From assembly GCF_009849585.1 (NCBI RefSeq), contig NZ_VCRN01000001.1, positions 434,001-498,000 on the forward strand: a stretch of DNA of 64,000 bases, written 5' to 3'. The notes below the pieces were generated by a model. It made no database searches and was not told the DNA's origin. It saw only the letters and a program-made list of their open reading frames with translations. How positions within the stretch are numbered: position 1 is the first letter of the stretch; the number at the start of each line of letters is the position of its first letter. Positions 1 to 9,161 of the stretch are shown piece after piece. A program made the translations under genes and the position numbers. Source of the DNA: Bacillus sp. ZZV12-4809 (GTDB lineage Bacteria > Bacillota > Bacilli > Bacillales > Cytobacillaceae).

Positions 1-564
1 CTTGACCAAGTCATCACACACTGGTTAATAAAATTCAAAGATACACTTATTGGAAGCAGTATGAAATACATCTCTGTATTAGGTTCGAGTGAGTTTATTT
101 TAATCTGTACACTATTCCTTTTACTTTGCCTCATGTTTAAAAGAGATTGGTATAATAGCTTGTTCTTATGTGCTGTAACATTTGGGGGTATTCTTTTAAA
201 CCTTGTGTTGAAAATCGCTTTCCAGAGGGAACGCCCAGAAGATATGCATTCCATTGAAGTTTTTAGCTACTCTCTTGATATTCCATCTTATAGTTTCCCA
301 AGCGGTCACACAATGAGGGCTGTTGTGATGTGCCTCTTTTTAATCTATATTAGTTCCCTTTTATTTAAAAAGGGTTTCACTAGAATGGTATCCTATGTTA
401 TCTGCATCACCATTATAATAGCCGTAGCAGCAAGCCGTATTCTCCTTGGATTTCATTTTCCATCCGACACGGTCGCTGCTGTCAGTATTTCAATAGTTTG
501 GTTCACCTTCTGCTTATACTTTTTCCCATTCATAATAGAAATAATAAAACGGCAAAGGGCTTAA
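1..564 (+). CDS. PAP2-family membrane phosphatase (5' partial)
   Basis: The reading frame is open from base 1, so the gene starts upstream of the window; the ATG at 61 is internal, because the residues before it (LDQVITHW...) also fit the family. The three PAP2 signature blocks are present in order: K-x6-RP (KIAFQRERP, about bases 211-240), PSGH (about 300) and SR-x5-H-x3-D (SRILLGFHFPSD, about 430-470). Several hydrophobic segments surround them, so the enzyme is membrane-embedded with the acid-phosphatase site on the outer face. The family hydrolyses lipid phosphates such as undecaprenyl pyrophosphate or phosphatidylglycerol phosphate; the substrate cannot be read from the sequence. Confidence 0.9.
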   Translation, partial: LDQVITHWLIKFKDTLIGSSMKYISVLGSSEFILICTLFLLLCLMFKRDWYNSLFLCAVTFGGILLNLVLKIAFQRERPEDMHSIEVFSYSLDIPSYSFPSGHTMRAVVMCLFLIYISSLLFKKGFTRMVSYVICITIIIAVAASRILLGFHFPSDTVAAVSISIVWFTFCLYFFPFIIEIIKRQRA

Positions 565-832
565 AAACCTTTTCCGTTTTTTATTTTGTATAAATAAAGC
601 ACGGCACTTTGCTTAAATATCCTGCCTATAGCATTTGAATTCTTATCTTATTCTTCACTGTTCACCTATATCCTCTTTTAGAAAACTTCCCGCAGCAGCT
701 AAATTCTTTTACTGGGAATCCATTAACCTTGGAAAATCCCCCCTTTTTTCTAATCATTTTCTAATCTGCTTTTCAGAGAATTTTAGTTTTCGGCAGGTAC
801 ATTATAAGTAATAAAGCTAGGAGGGAAACAAA

Positions 833-2014
833 TTGAAGATTGTAATTGTACCATCGGGGTTTAAGGAATGCATGGATGCGGAGGATGTTGCTTTGGCGAT
901 GGAAAGAGGAGCTATGCGGTTTAATGAGTCCGCCAAAATCGAAGTAGTACCCATGATTGATGGGGGTGAAGGGTTTGCCAAAACCATCACGCGATTAAAG
1001 AGCGGGAAATTAATTTACCTGGAAGCTACCGGGCCTGTAGGCAAAAGAATACATACCTATTTTGGCATGTTCGAAGAGAACGGGAAGCAGACTGCTGTAA
1101 TTGAGATGGCAGCTGTTGCCGGGCTGAAGCATGTCCCGCTGCTGGAACGCAATCCTTTGCTGACGACTACTTATGGTGTGGGCGAGTTGATCCTGGCGGC
1201 ACTTGACCTTCGGGCAGATCGATTTCTAATCGGCTGCGGCGACTCTGGAACATCAGATGGAGGAGCTGGAATGGCTCAGGCACTTGGAGTGAAGTTTATG
1301 GATACCAACGGGGAAATTATTGATATTCATGGCGGAGCTGATTTATTGAAGGTAAAGCATATTGATGCCACTGGTATTGATAGGCGGCTTAGTAAAGTGA
1401 AAATAGATGCAGCCTGCAACTGGGAGAATGTTTTATGCGGGGAAAGAGGTGTGGCAAGAGTATTTGGACCGCAAAAGGGTGCGAGCCCAGAACAGGCAGG
1501 CATATTATCTGACGCTATGGAACATTATGCTGGATTAATAGAAAACACCTTCTCTTTGGATGTCAGATTGATACCTGGAGGCGGGGCCTCAGGCGGGCTA
1601 GGGGCAGGTTTGGCAGCATTTGCAGGTGCCTCTCTTCATCCGCGCTTTAGCCTTATTAAGAAGTATATTAACATCGAAGAAAAAATTGCAAACGCTGACA
1701 TTGTGCTAACAGCAGAAGGCAGCATCGATTCCCAGACTCCCCATGGAAAAATACCAACAGAAGTCGCGCGAATTGCCAAGAGATACGGAATCCCCGTTAT
1801 TGCCATTACCGGAACGATCGGAAAGGGAGCCGAACTAAATTATGAAGCAGGCATCGATGCTTTCTTAAGTATTATTCAAAAGCCAACTTCACTTGAGAAG
1901 GCTATTCTCTATGCTCCTGAATGGATTGAAGACAGCACAGAATCTGTGATGAGACAGATTGCCATAGGGCTGAGGATTGCCAAAAGGAACCGGGTTAAGG
2001 AAGCAGCCGTTTAA
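833..2014 (+). CDS. glxK: glycerate kinase, GlxK/GarK type
   Basis: The 393-residue product matches the length of type II glycerate kinases, which phosphorylate D-glycerate with ATP in glyoxylate and sugar-acid use. Family landmarks are the N-terminal IVPSGFKECMDA, the IDGGEGF loop near residue 43, the central GGGASGGLGAG glycine loop near 250, and the C-terminal AEGSIDSQTPHGK. It starts at TTG (833) behind AGGAGGG. The next gene begins one base after its stop, so the two are probably one transcript; this suggests glycerate or a precursor is imported by the partner. Assignment to the family is firm, and the 2- versus 3-phosphoglycerate product is not resolved. Confidence 0.93.
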   Translation: MKIVIVPSGFKECMDAEDVALAMERGAMRFNESAKIEVVPMIDGGEGFAKTITRLKSGKLIYLEATGPVGKRIHTYFGMFEENGKQTAVIEMAAVAGLKHVPLLERNPLLTTTYGVGELILAALDLRADRFLIGCGDSGTSDGGAGMAQALGVKFMDTNGEIIDIHGGADLLKVKHIDATGIDRRLSKVKIDAACNWENVLCGERGVARVFGPQKGASPEQAGILSDAMEHYAGLIENTFSLDVRLIPGGGASGGLGAGLAAFAGASLHPRFSLIKKYINIEEKIANADIVLTAEGSIDSQTPHGKIPTEVARIAKRYGIPVIAITGTIGKGAELNYEAGIDAFLSIIQKPTSLEKAILYAPEWIEDSTESVMRQIAIGLRIAKRNRVKEAAV

Positions 2015-2015
2015 T

Positions 2016-3458
2016 ATGCAGACAAGAATAGAAAGACATAAACATAGCGGGCCTCTTATGGTACAAGTGGATCGTGTTTTTACACGGACGCTCACCATTA
2101 TCCTCTTACATGGCCTTTTCCTGCTGGTGACTTTCTTTTTGGAGGGGCTGGACTACAAGGCAAAATTATCACTATTTGCTTTCCTCTCCGCCATGACCCT
2201 TTGGATCACAACGAAATTTCCGGCAGGATATGTCGCACTTGCTAGTGTTTGCTTCATTGTTTTCATGAAGGGCAGCAGCCAGGAGCTTCTATTCCATTCC
2301 CTCTCCGAAGAAGTAGTATGGCTGATGATTGGGGCCTTTATCATTGGAGAGGCGGTTACACAATCCGGATTAGCTGCCAGACTTGTTGAATTTATTTTAA
2401 GGAAAAGCCGGACTGCTGGAAGAATGAAAATGGGGATTATCTCATTTATTTTCGCAACAGCTTTTTTTATCCCCTCCACTTCCGGACGTGCTGCAATGGC
2501 AAAACCCATCATCATGCATGTAGGAAGCAGATTATCTCCAGGAGAGAAAAGAGTTTTGGCGGTCACAGTGCCAGTCGTCATACTAATGAGTACATCTGCT
2601 GCTTTAATTGGAGCCGGATCTCATATGATTAGCATCGGCCTCCTAGAGAGCGCTTCGGGACAGACCATCTCCTATTTACAATGGATGGTATGGGGTCTGC
2701 CATTTGCTCTAATAGTGACAATTTTATCTGTGTTGGTCATAAAATGGCTGATGAGACAGGAAGCAACATCCGCCCACTGGGATACTAAAACAGCCGTCGA
2801 AGTAACCAAGCCTCTAACCATGGCGGAGAAAAAAACTTTAGTCATTATTGCCTTCCTTTTAGCAGGATGGATGACTGAAAATATCCATGGGTATGATCTT
2901 GCGTTTGTAACAGTCCTTGGAGCCATCGTCATGATGCTTCCCAACATAGGTATCATCAGCTGGAAGCAAGGAATTAAATCAGTATCGTGGAACCTTATTC
3001 TGTTCGTAGCAGCAGCGACTTCCCTTGGAAAGATACTGGTTGAAACTGGTTTGGTTCAATGGCTGGAGGAAAAGATAACAGGTTTTCTCTTTTTGTTCAG
3101 TCAGGCCCCTGGCTGGATTATAGTACTGGGCATTTTACTGATCACCTCAACGAGCCATTTATACATTACTTCCCATACTACAAGGGCAATCGTTCTGATT
3201 CCAGGGATCATTCTCTTTAGCCAGTCAGCAGGGATTAGTCCCTCTGCTGCCGTCTTTCTAAGTTTAATAGGAATGAATTATTGCATTACCTTTCCTGTCA
3301 GTTCAAAAGCACTGCTTCTCTTTTATGAAGATGGAGATTTAAATTATGATGCAGGGTTATTGACTAAGTTAAGTGCAATCCTAATGCCGGTTTACATTAT
3401 AGTGGCTGTGGTTTTTTATTGTACTTATTGGCAATGGACTGGAATGAGCCTGCATTAA
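2016..3458 (+). CDS. DASS/SLC13-family anion transporter
   Basis: The protein is a polytopic membrane carrier of about 480 residues. I chose ATG 2016 because TAAGGAAG (1996-2003) lies at good spacing, and an earlier TTG in frame would overlap glxK. About 11 hydrophobic segments are visible. Two family-like hairpin motifs appear: FFIPSTSGRAAMAKP near residue 150 and STSHLYITSHTTRA near 380, corresponding to the SNT-like signatures of divalent anion:Na+ symporters, with TS in place of NT. Coupling to glycerate kinase suggests transport of glycerate or a related carboxylate; that is inference from position only. A hairpin terminator follows at 3525. Confidence 0.85.
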   Translation: MQTRIERHKHSGPLMVQVDRVFTRTLTIILLHGLFLLVTFFLEGLDYKAKLSLFAFLSAMTLWITTKFPAGYVALASVCFIVFMKGSSQELLFHSLSEEVVWLMIGAFIIGEAVTQSGLAARLVEFILRKSRTAGRMKMGIISFIFATAFFIPSTSGRAAMAKPIIMHVGSRLSPGEKRVLAVTVPVVILMSTSAALIGAGSHMISIGLLESASGQTISYLQWMVWGLPFALIVTILSVLVIKWLMRQEATSAHWDTKTAVEVTKPLTMAEKKTLVIIAFLLAGWMTENIHGYDLAFVTVLGAIVMMLPNIGIISWKQGIKSVSWNLILFVAAATSLGKILVETGLVQWLEEKITGFLFLFSQAPGWIIVLGILLITSTSHLYITSHTTRAIVLIPGIILFSQSAGISPSAAVFLSLIGMNYCITFPVSSKALLLFYEDGDLNYDAGLLTKLSAILMPVYIIVAVVFYCTYWQWTGMSLH

Positions 3459-3524
3459 TTCAGCTTACATTAATTGGCTAGTTCATTTCCACTGGTGTTT
3501 TTCAAAACATCTCAAATGGTCTAT

Positions 3525-3567
3525 AACAAAGCAAAACTCGTCCTGCAACTGACGAGTTTTCTTTGTT
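3525..3567 (+). terminator. intrinsic terminator after glxK operon
   Basis: The arms AACAAAGCAAAACTCGTC and GACGAGTTTTCTTTGTT are nearly self-complementary around a short loop. The stem is long, with internal T-rich arms, and lies 66 bases after the transporter stop. Confidence 0.75.
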
Positions 3568-3691
3568 AAACTGAAGCCCCCATTACTTTAAATTCTAAAG
3601 TCAAAAAGTTCCCTTCTAATTTGTCGGTGAAGCTTTATCTTAAATTTTGTTGACTAAATTAGTAGTAACTTGCCTGTCCCCTTAGTGGAAT

Positions 3692-3717
3692 AAAAAAAAG
3701 CCGCATAATTCAGCAGC
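3692..3717 (-). terminator. probable terminator for the CHAP gene
   Basis: Read on the minus strand, a GCTGC/GCGGC stem (one wobble pair) is followed by eight Ts. It lies about 140 bases beyond the CHAP stop. The rest of the 3459-3858 gap shows no convincing gene. Confidence 0.5.
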
Positions 3718-3858
3718 CGGTCATGAACATATGCTCTTGTTATAATAAGCAGCTGTGCTTACTGAGAGTTAATTGTGACTTAAAAATCAATGTCAATCCA
3801 CTTTCAAATAATGAAAGAAAACACGTTCCCATCTATAAATTAGTAATTTCACCATTAC

Positions 3859-4404
3859 CTATATGTTATATTTCGGCCTTCCGTAACCGGCAATCTTTTG
3901 ATTAGACAAAGTATAAAACTTCTTGCTAACGCCGCCTCCGTTGGAAATCTCGCTGGAAGCCCCGAAAGTATTGCCTTCGATTGTATATACATATGTGGAA
4001 TCAACCGCATAAACAATTCCTGTATGACTAACACATTGAATGTTGGAGCCAAAGAAAATTTGATCACCAATTTTCGGGCCGGACGTATAATATTGACCGT
4101 TATTTTTAAAATATAGAGCGGAATGTGCGCAGCTAGCCCCACGCTCTCCATGGCACAAAAGCTTCTTCGCTTCTTCTACTCCGTAAGCTTGTACAAAGCA
4201 CCAGTCAACAAATACGTCGCACCAGGCATATCCTTGTTTTTCACCAATATAAAATCCGCTGATGGCATCTAAATCTCTTGCGTACTTAGTGAAATTATTA
4301 ACACCAGCATTAGCGGTCTTGTCATCAAGATCCCTGTTACTTGCCTTTTCAAGATAGCCAACTTCTGCTTTGGCTATTTCAATGACAATGGATACATCAG
4401 TCAC
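3859..4404 (-). CDS. CHAP-domain peptidase/amidase
   Basis: The product (about 181 residues) has the CHAP (cysteine, histidine amidohydrolase/peptidase) arrangement: a catalytic-type cysteine in GYAWCDVFVDWC (about residue 60-70) and a histidine in CVSHTGIVYAVD (about 130), followed by YTIEGNT. CHAP enzymes cut peptidoglycan stem peptides or crosslinks. There is no signal peptide or wall-binding repeat, which resembles phage endolysins or toxin-system effectors more than secreted autolysins. I chose GTG 4404 because AAGGAGG sits 8 bases upstream; an earlier in-frame ATG at 4434 would place that ribosome site inside the gene. No phage genes flank it, so it may be a single captured gene. Confidence 0.8.
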   Translation of the reverse strand: MTDVSIVIEIAKAEVGYLEKASNRDLDDKTANAGVNNFTKYARDLDAISGFYIGEKQGYAWCDVFVDWCFVQAYGVEEAKKLLCHGERGASCAHSALYFKNNGQYYTSGPKIGDQIFFGSNIQCVSHTGIVYAVDSTYVYTIEGNTFGASSEISNGGGVSKKFYTLSNQKIAGYGRPKYNI

Positions 4405-4627
4405 ATCCTGCACCTCCTTAAAACGGTAATACAAGCCACTACTTTATTAGATGCGTCAATATAAAACCCAGTTACAGGATACATGGACTAGTACCTATTT
4501 TAATCGAAAAATTTTCAACGCCAGTTGAGTATGGCGGCTCGTTAGAACACCAGATGCTTGGAAGAATAGATATAACCAGCTGTAGCAAAAATTGACCTAC
4601 AGTACTTAATTAATCTAGTAAGAACAC

Positions 4628-4657
4628 AAAAAAAGCAGCTGTATAGGCTGCTTTTTT
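4628..4657. terminator. bidirectional terminator
   Basis: A-tract, AGCAGC stem and loop GTATAG... closing with GCTGC and six Ts. It serves the alkylation-repair gene that ends at 4688 on the minus strand. Confidence 0.8.
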
Positions 4658-4687
4658 CGTCCGTAAATAGCTTAAAATTAGAACTAA

Positions 4688-5356
4688 CTATTTATTATGT
4701 CGTTTGTTAACTTCAATCTTTATGAACTCCGGCAAATAGTTGGGAGTACATCCTTTTGATACTTTTTCATCTTTGTAAAGACCCGTTTTCTCGCCAATTT
4801 TAATACAGCGTGCACGATTCTTTTCATCATAAACGCCTATCCAGCCTGCGGTGAAATTCATAGCCCATTGTACTTCCGGTTCTTCCTGCGAAATATTAGC
4901 TTCTAACGCAGATAGCAAGTCTTCGGTGTTATCAGGCGGTGTTTGTCCAGTCCATCTCAACCGTGCTTGATAATACCAGAAAGCTCGCCTTTGTAGAGCA
5001 GAAGGACTAGTTTCCCATGACTCCATCAATGCAACTGTCTTCTTATCTTTATTGAGCTGATTAGCCATTAACCAATCCATTAAGTTATTTCGCTCATCAA
5101 TCGTGTGAATCTGCATATCCTTATCAAGCTTATTCAGTACATCTTGTGAAAGAAGTTTTTTGTCCATAATTAGGATTGCTAAAAGTCTGGGCAAATACTC
5201 TTCGCTTGACCATAGTTCCATAGCTAGTTCGTGATCCTTTTTTATGACCTTCGCGATTTTTCGTAAATCGCCCAGCTTGGTTTTACTATCGATCTGAGAT
5301 AAGATGTTTTCTGCTTTTGAAGAGCGTTTTATTTCTGCAGCTTTATTTTCGTTCAT
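4688..5356 (-). CDS. DNA alkylation repair-family protein (AlkD-like HEAT repeats)
   Basis: The protein is almost wholly helical and resembles the DNA alkylation repair family (AlkD-like fold), seen in segments such as LAMELWSSEEYLPRLLAIL, LMDWLMANQLNKDKK and EPEVQWAMNFTAGWIG. AlkD proteins excise bulky or charged alkylated bases without flipping them. The start is ATG 5356, placed behind AAAGGAG; an upstream in-frame ATG at 5380 encodes only a run of lysines over the ribosome site. It stands alone between terminators. A second member of the family lies at 62639-63355 with low sequence resemblance, so they are not recent duplicates. Enzymatic activity is inferred from family only. Confidence 0.78.
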   Translation of the reverse strand: MNENKAAEIKRSSKAENILSQIDSKTKLGDLRKIAKVIKKDHELAMELWSSEEYLPRLLAILIMDKKLLSQDVLNKLDKDMQIHTIDERNNLMDWLMANQLNKDKKTVALMESWETSPSALQRRAFWYYQARLRWTGQTPPDNTEDLLSALEANISQEEPEVQWAMNFTAGWIGVYDEKNRARCIKIGEKTGLYKDEKVSKGCTPNYLPEFIKIEVNKRHNK

Positions 5357-5444
5357 TTTATACCACTCCTTTTTTAACACTTTTTTAATATGTAGTTGAC
5401 GTTCTATTTTTTATCTCCAAGTATAGTTCGAAAACTTTACAACT

Positions 5445-5900
5445 TCAATTAATGCCTTTGAGTTTTTCCCACTCACTTAAGTACATAGTTGGTGAGTTCT
5501 CAGGCTCTGAAGGGAGTTTGCAGATAAATTCTAATGAATTCCCATCGGGATCATGAAAATACACCATAGCATGAGATTGATCTGGCATTACAATTGGCTC
5601 AGCAGGTTCAAATCCGAACTCTTCACACAGATCAATCCCCCTTTGCTTTAACCATTGCTTTGCATTTTTCAAATCCTCAAGATTCACTTTAAACGCTATA
5701 TGTCTTAAGGATGGATGGTAATTTATATTAACACTTTGGTCATTTTCCCATAAACCAATCCAGCTATTATTCTCTACTATCCAAAAAAACGCTGTCCTCT
5801 CATACCTGATTGCTAACTTTAAGCCTATGCCTTCGTAAAATTCAATTGACTTTTGTAAATGACTAACTGGCAAATGCGCTTCATATAATCCTCTAATCAT
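5445..5900 (-). CDS. VOC-superfamily (glyoxalase-fold) protein
   Basis: The 151-residue product has the two beta-alpha-beta-beta-beta units of the vicinal oxygen chelate fold. The opening LYEAHLPVSHLQKSIEFYEGIGL carries the first metal-ligand histidine; LRHIAFKV carries the second near residue 68; VYFHDPDGNSLEFI provides the C-terminal glutamate. Relatives include fosfomycin and bleomycin resistance proteins and many uncharacterised dioxygenase-like enzymes, so the substrate is unknown. Starts at ATG 5900 behind AGGAGG. Confidence 0.85.
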   Translation of the reverse strand: MIRGLYEAHLPVSHLQKSIEFYEGIGLKLAIRYERTAFFWIVENNSWIGLWENDQSVNINYHPSLRHIAFKVNLEDLKNAKQWLKQRGIDLCEEFGFEPAEPIVMPDQSHAMVYFHDPDGNSLEFICKLPSEPENSPTMYLSEWEKLKGIN

Positions 5901-6020
5901 TTTATATAACCTCCTTACATGAAATTTTACATTTCTATGAGATGATTACCTCCAGGCATAGTTTGATATCCCCTGCAACTTTAGATGTAGGATTAATAGG
6001 AATCTCAGTTTGTCCAAAAG

Positions 6021-6042
6021 AAAAAGCTGCCGATTAGCAGCT
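6021..6042 (-). terminator. intrinsic terminator
   Basis: On the minus strand AGCTGC-TAATCG-GCAGCT followed by a T-run. It lies about 60-80 bases downstream of the broken Nudix gene. Confidence 0.8.
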
Positions 6043-6102
6043 GATCTTGCACTTAAGCATCCTTTCGTTCAACAGGCAAAGGTTATTTTTGAGCAGGATT
6101 TT

Positions 6103-6580
6103 TTAACCACTCGTCATTCCGCTGAAAATATACTTCACTAGATTCCCTATGGATATGGTAAAGCCATTTCAGGCATATGGATTGGATTAAAATATTGAAG
6201 TTCAGCAGTCTCATTATCGATTGGATATAGTTCACCACTCTGCCACTCTGAATAATGCATTCAAACATAAAGACGTTATACTCCACTTGATGACCAGTAG
6301 GATATTGATATCGAAAGTCTTCCCCGCCAAATATACCTAATAACTTCTTGGGTAAAACATTTAATCCTGTCTCTTCCCATACGTCTCGAATAACTGCTTC
6401 AGCAGGTGCTTCTCCAAGTTCAATGGCACCAGCAGGAAGACTCCACTTTTCACCATTTCCTTTGTATGGTAATAAAATTTCTCGCAAATCGTTTCGAACA
6501 ATCCCTGCTGCACAGGGCATAAAGATTAGTTCATTCCCTACTTTTTCTCGGAGTTTCTTATAGTAATCTGACATTCCCAT
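6103..6580 (-). pseudogene. Nudix hydrolase, frameshifted by an 8-bp tandem duplication
   Basis: The N-terminal two thirds carry a good Nudix box, GAIELGEAPAEAVIRDVWEETG, with D replacing the usual E after R. After IIQSG the frame goes wrong. The 8-mer CCACTCTG is present twice in tandem (6235-6242 and 6243-6250). Removing one copy restores a sensible continuation (SGELYPIDNETAELQYF, then MPEMALPYP). A second lesion near 6150, best explained by loss of one base, then leads to a natural end at 6103. With both repairs the gene would be 471 nt, 156 residues. As it stands the frame runs on to 6083 with a scrambled C-terminus. The Nudix box is intact, so residual function cannot be excluded. Confidence 0.75.
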
Positions 6581-6684
6581 TATCTAACCACCTAGAGTTA
6601 GTTATTTCTTTATAAATTCTCTCCGGTATATAAAGGACCAGTTTTTTCTTCACCTAAACTTCCCTGAGTAAGCAAATTGCTCTA

Positions 6685-7221
6685 TTACTTTATTAAAGAG
6701 TACATCTTTAAGTCTTTATGTTCCCCTTTAACATACAAAACTTTTCTGTTTATACCTTCAAATGACATCCCCAACTTTTTCATAACGCGCTCTGAACCCT
6801 CATTTTCTAAGAAGCATCTTGCCTGAATACGAACTAAGTTCATACTTTCGAACCCAAAAGTGGTGATTGCCTCTGCTGCTTCCGTAATTAACCCTTTGCC
6901 CCAGTATTCTTTTGATAAGACATATCCAATTTCAGCACTATTGTGTCTTGGCTGCCACCAAACAAAATGAACTGTTCCAATAAATTTACCGCTTTCTTTG
7001 AGCTCTATCCCCCACGGGGCATCATATTGAGGCAAAAAGTTATTTATAAAGTCAATTGTATCTGTTAATGAAGAATGTGTATCCCAGGTTACATATCTTG
7101 TTACATCTTCATTCGAGGCATATAAAAACATATCTTCTGCATCATCTAAGGTGATTTTTCTAAGAATGAGACGTTCCGTTTCTATTTTAGGTATATCACC
7201 AAATCTTTCTATCATATTCAT
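6685..7221 (-). CDS. GNAT acetyltransferase, RimJ/RimL-like
   Basis: The 178-residue protein opens with IETERLILRKITLDDAEDMF, typical of ribosomal-protein-alanine acetyltransferase relatives. The acetyl-CoA loop appears as YVLSKEYWGKGLITEAAEA around residues 105-125, and the C-terminal LVRIQARCFLENEGSERVMKKLGM is the usual motif B. Substrates of this subgroup range from N-terminal amino groups to aminoglycosides, and none can be assigned here. Confidence 0.87.
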   Translation of the reverse strand: MNMIERFGDIPKIETERLILRKITLDDAEDMFLYASNEDVTRYVTWDTHSSLTDTIDFINNFLPQYDAPWGIELKESGKFIGTVHFVWWQPRHNSAEIGYVLSKEYWGKGLITEAAEAITTFGFESMNLVRIQARCFLENEGSERVMKKLGMSFEGINRKVLYVKGEHKDLKMYSLIK

Positions 7222-7353
7222 GAATTCACCGCTTTACAAAATATTACCTGGTGCCCTGGTTAGCAGTCCCGGTTTATTTCATTTCAATAAAAGGAGTATT
7301 TTTACCTGCTTAACGCCAGGCTTCCTCTGAACCGCCTATAAGGTAAATTACCA

Positions 7354-7395
7354 ACAAAAAAATAGCGTTAATCCAATCCCACCTGGATAAACGCT
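7354..7395 (-). terminator. intrinsic terminator of dinB-like gene
   Basis: On the minus strand AGCGTTTATCCA pairs with TGGATTAACGCT across an 8-base loop, followed by ATTTTTTT. The stem overlaps almost to the stop of the DinB-family gene. Confidence 0.85.
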
Positions 7396-7405
7396 GCCTT
7401 CTTCT

Positions 7406-7891
7406 TTATCTGTTCCAACTGTTTTGCAGTTTTCGAATAAAAATAATTTGACCAATATGATAGGCATTATGGGTTGTTGAATTACTCAGAATATGCCACC
7501 ATTTAGCCTGTTCCGGAAAACCGATTACGTCACTTTCTATTTTATCTGCGGATAATAAACCATCCCATTTTAAAAGTACAGCAAGCAGCGTTCTTTTTAA
7601 ATCATGAAAGGTGGTATTTTCCGGAATTTTAAAACTCTCTTTGTTATCTGCAATGGAAGGGACAGCATCCATGCTGGATTTCATATACCTGGTCTGCCAG
7701 CATTGATTCCAATATATTAAATGCTGTACAATCTCAGCAATACTGGGACAATTCTCGTTTGGCTTCCAAAATGCCTGTTTTTCTGTTAGATTTTCCACGG
7801 ATTCTGAAAAAGGCTTATACCAACTGGCATCATTGGCATTCGCCAGAAATTGGTCAGAAAGAAGATCTTTTATGTCAGCTATTGTAATCAC
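7406..7891 (-). CDS. DinB-family metal-binding protein
   Basis: A four-helix-bundle protein of 161 residues. Three histidines expected of the DinB/YfiT fold are visible: IVQHLIYW near residue 57, and the pair in THNAYHIGQIIFIRK near 140-144. The family binds a divalent metal and includes thiol-S-transferases such as BstA relatives; many members are induced by DNA damage, but no LexA box was seen here. Function is otherwise unknown. Confidence 0.8.
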   Translation of the reverse strand: MITIADIKDLLSDQFLANANDASWYKPFSESVENLTEKQAFWKPNENCPSIAEIVQHLIYWNQCWQTRYMKSSMDAVPSIADNKESFKIPENTTFHDLKRTLLAVLLKWDGLLSADKIESDVIGFPEQAKWWHILSNSTTHNAYHIGQIIFIRKLQNSWNR

Positions 7892-7981
7892 TCCTCATAA
7901 GTTCTCATTTACCTTTTATATTATTCTATATATTTACTTTGACACCCTTATAGTAAAAAGATACTTTTAAATTTCTTAATA

Positions 7982-8821
7982 TTAGTAAGCCATTCCTATT
8001 ATTTTTTTGAGTTGTTCCTCATTTTCTTTTATATTCACTTGGATACTTAGATGTTTATTCAGCCTAAGAATTTCTGGTACCATGCTACCCATTGTTTTCA
8101 TAATTTGATTAGTGTTACGGCCACAATCCCAGCTTTCCAAGAGCGATAATTGCCAGCCTTTCAATTTGCTTCTATTCCCCTCAATTTTAGACCAAACACC
8201 GTAGGGGCTATCCAACTGCTGTTCCATCTCCATAAACCAGCCAGAAACAATTAACCAGCGTACTCTATCTAAGTTAGATAAAGCATAATAATTTTCATTC
8301 CTCATAACCGCACGGTAAGTTTCGTGTATTAAAGCAAAGAGTTTGCCTCGCCAAAACTCAACTTCCTCCGGTGATGGTTTATACACCTCAAATGATGAGT
8401 CATTAATCACCACACTAATCATGTTATTTGGGTCATAAAGAACTTTATATCCCTTTAACCAAATAGACGGTTTAACCTCCTCAGGCGAATGATACCAGCT
8501 ATCTACCTTTACAAAAGAATCGTAATGGGTAACTATAACTGGGGAAGAAGGATGGAAGTCTTCATAAAATAAAACATTTCCCCATTTTCCAGCTCTATTA
8601 CCTTTCTCTTTAATAAAATCCGCTTTCTTTTCAGGAGTGACAACAGTGTGTAAATCAATATCTGAGTAATTGTCAAAGTTCCCTCTCGCCAGTGAACCTG
8701 CTAGATAAATAGCCAAAACATTGGAATCTGATGTAAGATCATTTAATGCGTTTTCCAAGAGAACATCCCGATATTTAGGCAGTGATTGATCTCTTTCTAA
8801 ATGTTTGCTTACAAAGCCCAC
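7982..8821 (-). CDS. nucleotidyltransferase-domain protein
   Basis: The N-terminal part carries the Pol-beta nucleotidyltransferase signature AGSLARGNFDNYSDIDLH (GS...D-x-D, residues about 41-58). The remaining 200 residues form a helical domain similar in arrangement to aminoglycoside or lincosamide nucleotidyltransferases, with LDRVRWLIVSGWFMEME near 195-210. Antibiotic modification is one possibility, but the same layout occurs in proteins of unknown substrate. The gene is a single unit, with only a weak hairpin and A-tract following at about 8848. Confidence 0.75.
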   Translation of the reverse strand: MGFVSKHLERDQSLPKYRDVLLENALNDLTSDSNVLAIYLAGSLARGNFDNYSDIDLHTVVTPEKKADFIKEKGNRAGKWGNVLFYEDFHPSSPVIVTHYDSFVKVDSWYHSPEEVKPSIWLKGYKVLYDPNNMISVVINDSSFEVYKPSPEEVEFWRGKLFALIHETYRAVMRNENYYALSNLDRVRWLIVSGWFMEMEQQLDSPYGVWSKIEGNRSKLKGWQLSLLESWDCGRNTNQIMKTMGSMVPEILRLNKHLSIQVNIKENEEQLKKIIGMAY

Positions 8822-8952
8822 TCTTCTTTCACCTGCCCCTTTAGCACAAATAGAAAAAAGCTCCTTGATTAGCAGCTGATCTTGAGTATAGGCACCCGTA
8901 ATTTTAAGTAAATGTATGCATAATAATACTTCTATCTTTACCCATAAACGGA

Positions 8953-9161
8953 TTAAAGGATTATATCAAATATTCTTTGATAGCCAAAGGGCAAAACTGA
9001 AGCAACTAAAACACCGATAACTATATAAGATGCTGCTAAAACTCTAAATTTAAGAACGGGTATTTCTTCTCTTTTATAAGCAATACTTAAGACTTTAATC
9101 ATAAAAAAACAGTAATAAAAATAATCATAGCTGAAAAAAGACTGGTTAAAAATACTGGCAT
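8953..9161 (-). pseudogene. small two-helix membrane protein, broken by one base
   Basis: ATG 9161 sits behind a strong GGGAGG. It reads MPVFLTSLFSAMIIFITVF and then stops. Adding one T to the T7 run at 9103-9109 joins this to MIKVLSIAYKREEIPVLKF and a second hydrophobic helix ending FGYQRIFDIIL at 8953. The repaired gene is 210 nt, exactly 69 codons plus stop. No family recognised. The lesion lies in a homopolymer, so either a real contraction or a base-call error would explain it. Confidence 0.6.

Noticed and set aside
1889..2956. Several 69-142-codon minus-strand frames inside glxK and the DASS gene
   Set aside because: They are antisense shadows of well-supported genes.
3859..4404. CHAP protein as the sign of a prophage
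   Set aside because: No holin, tail, integrase or other phage gene lies within several kb.
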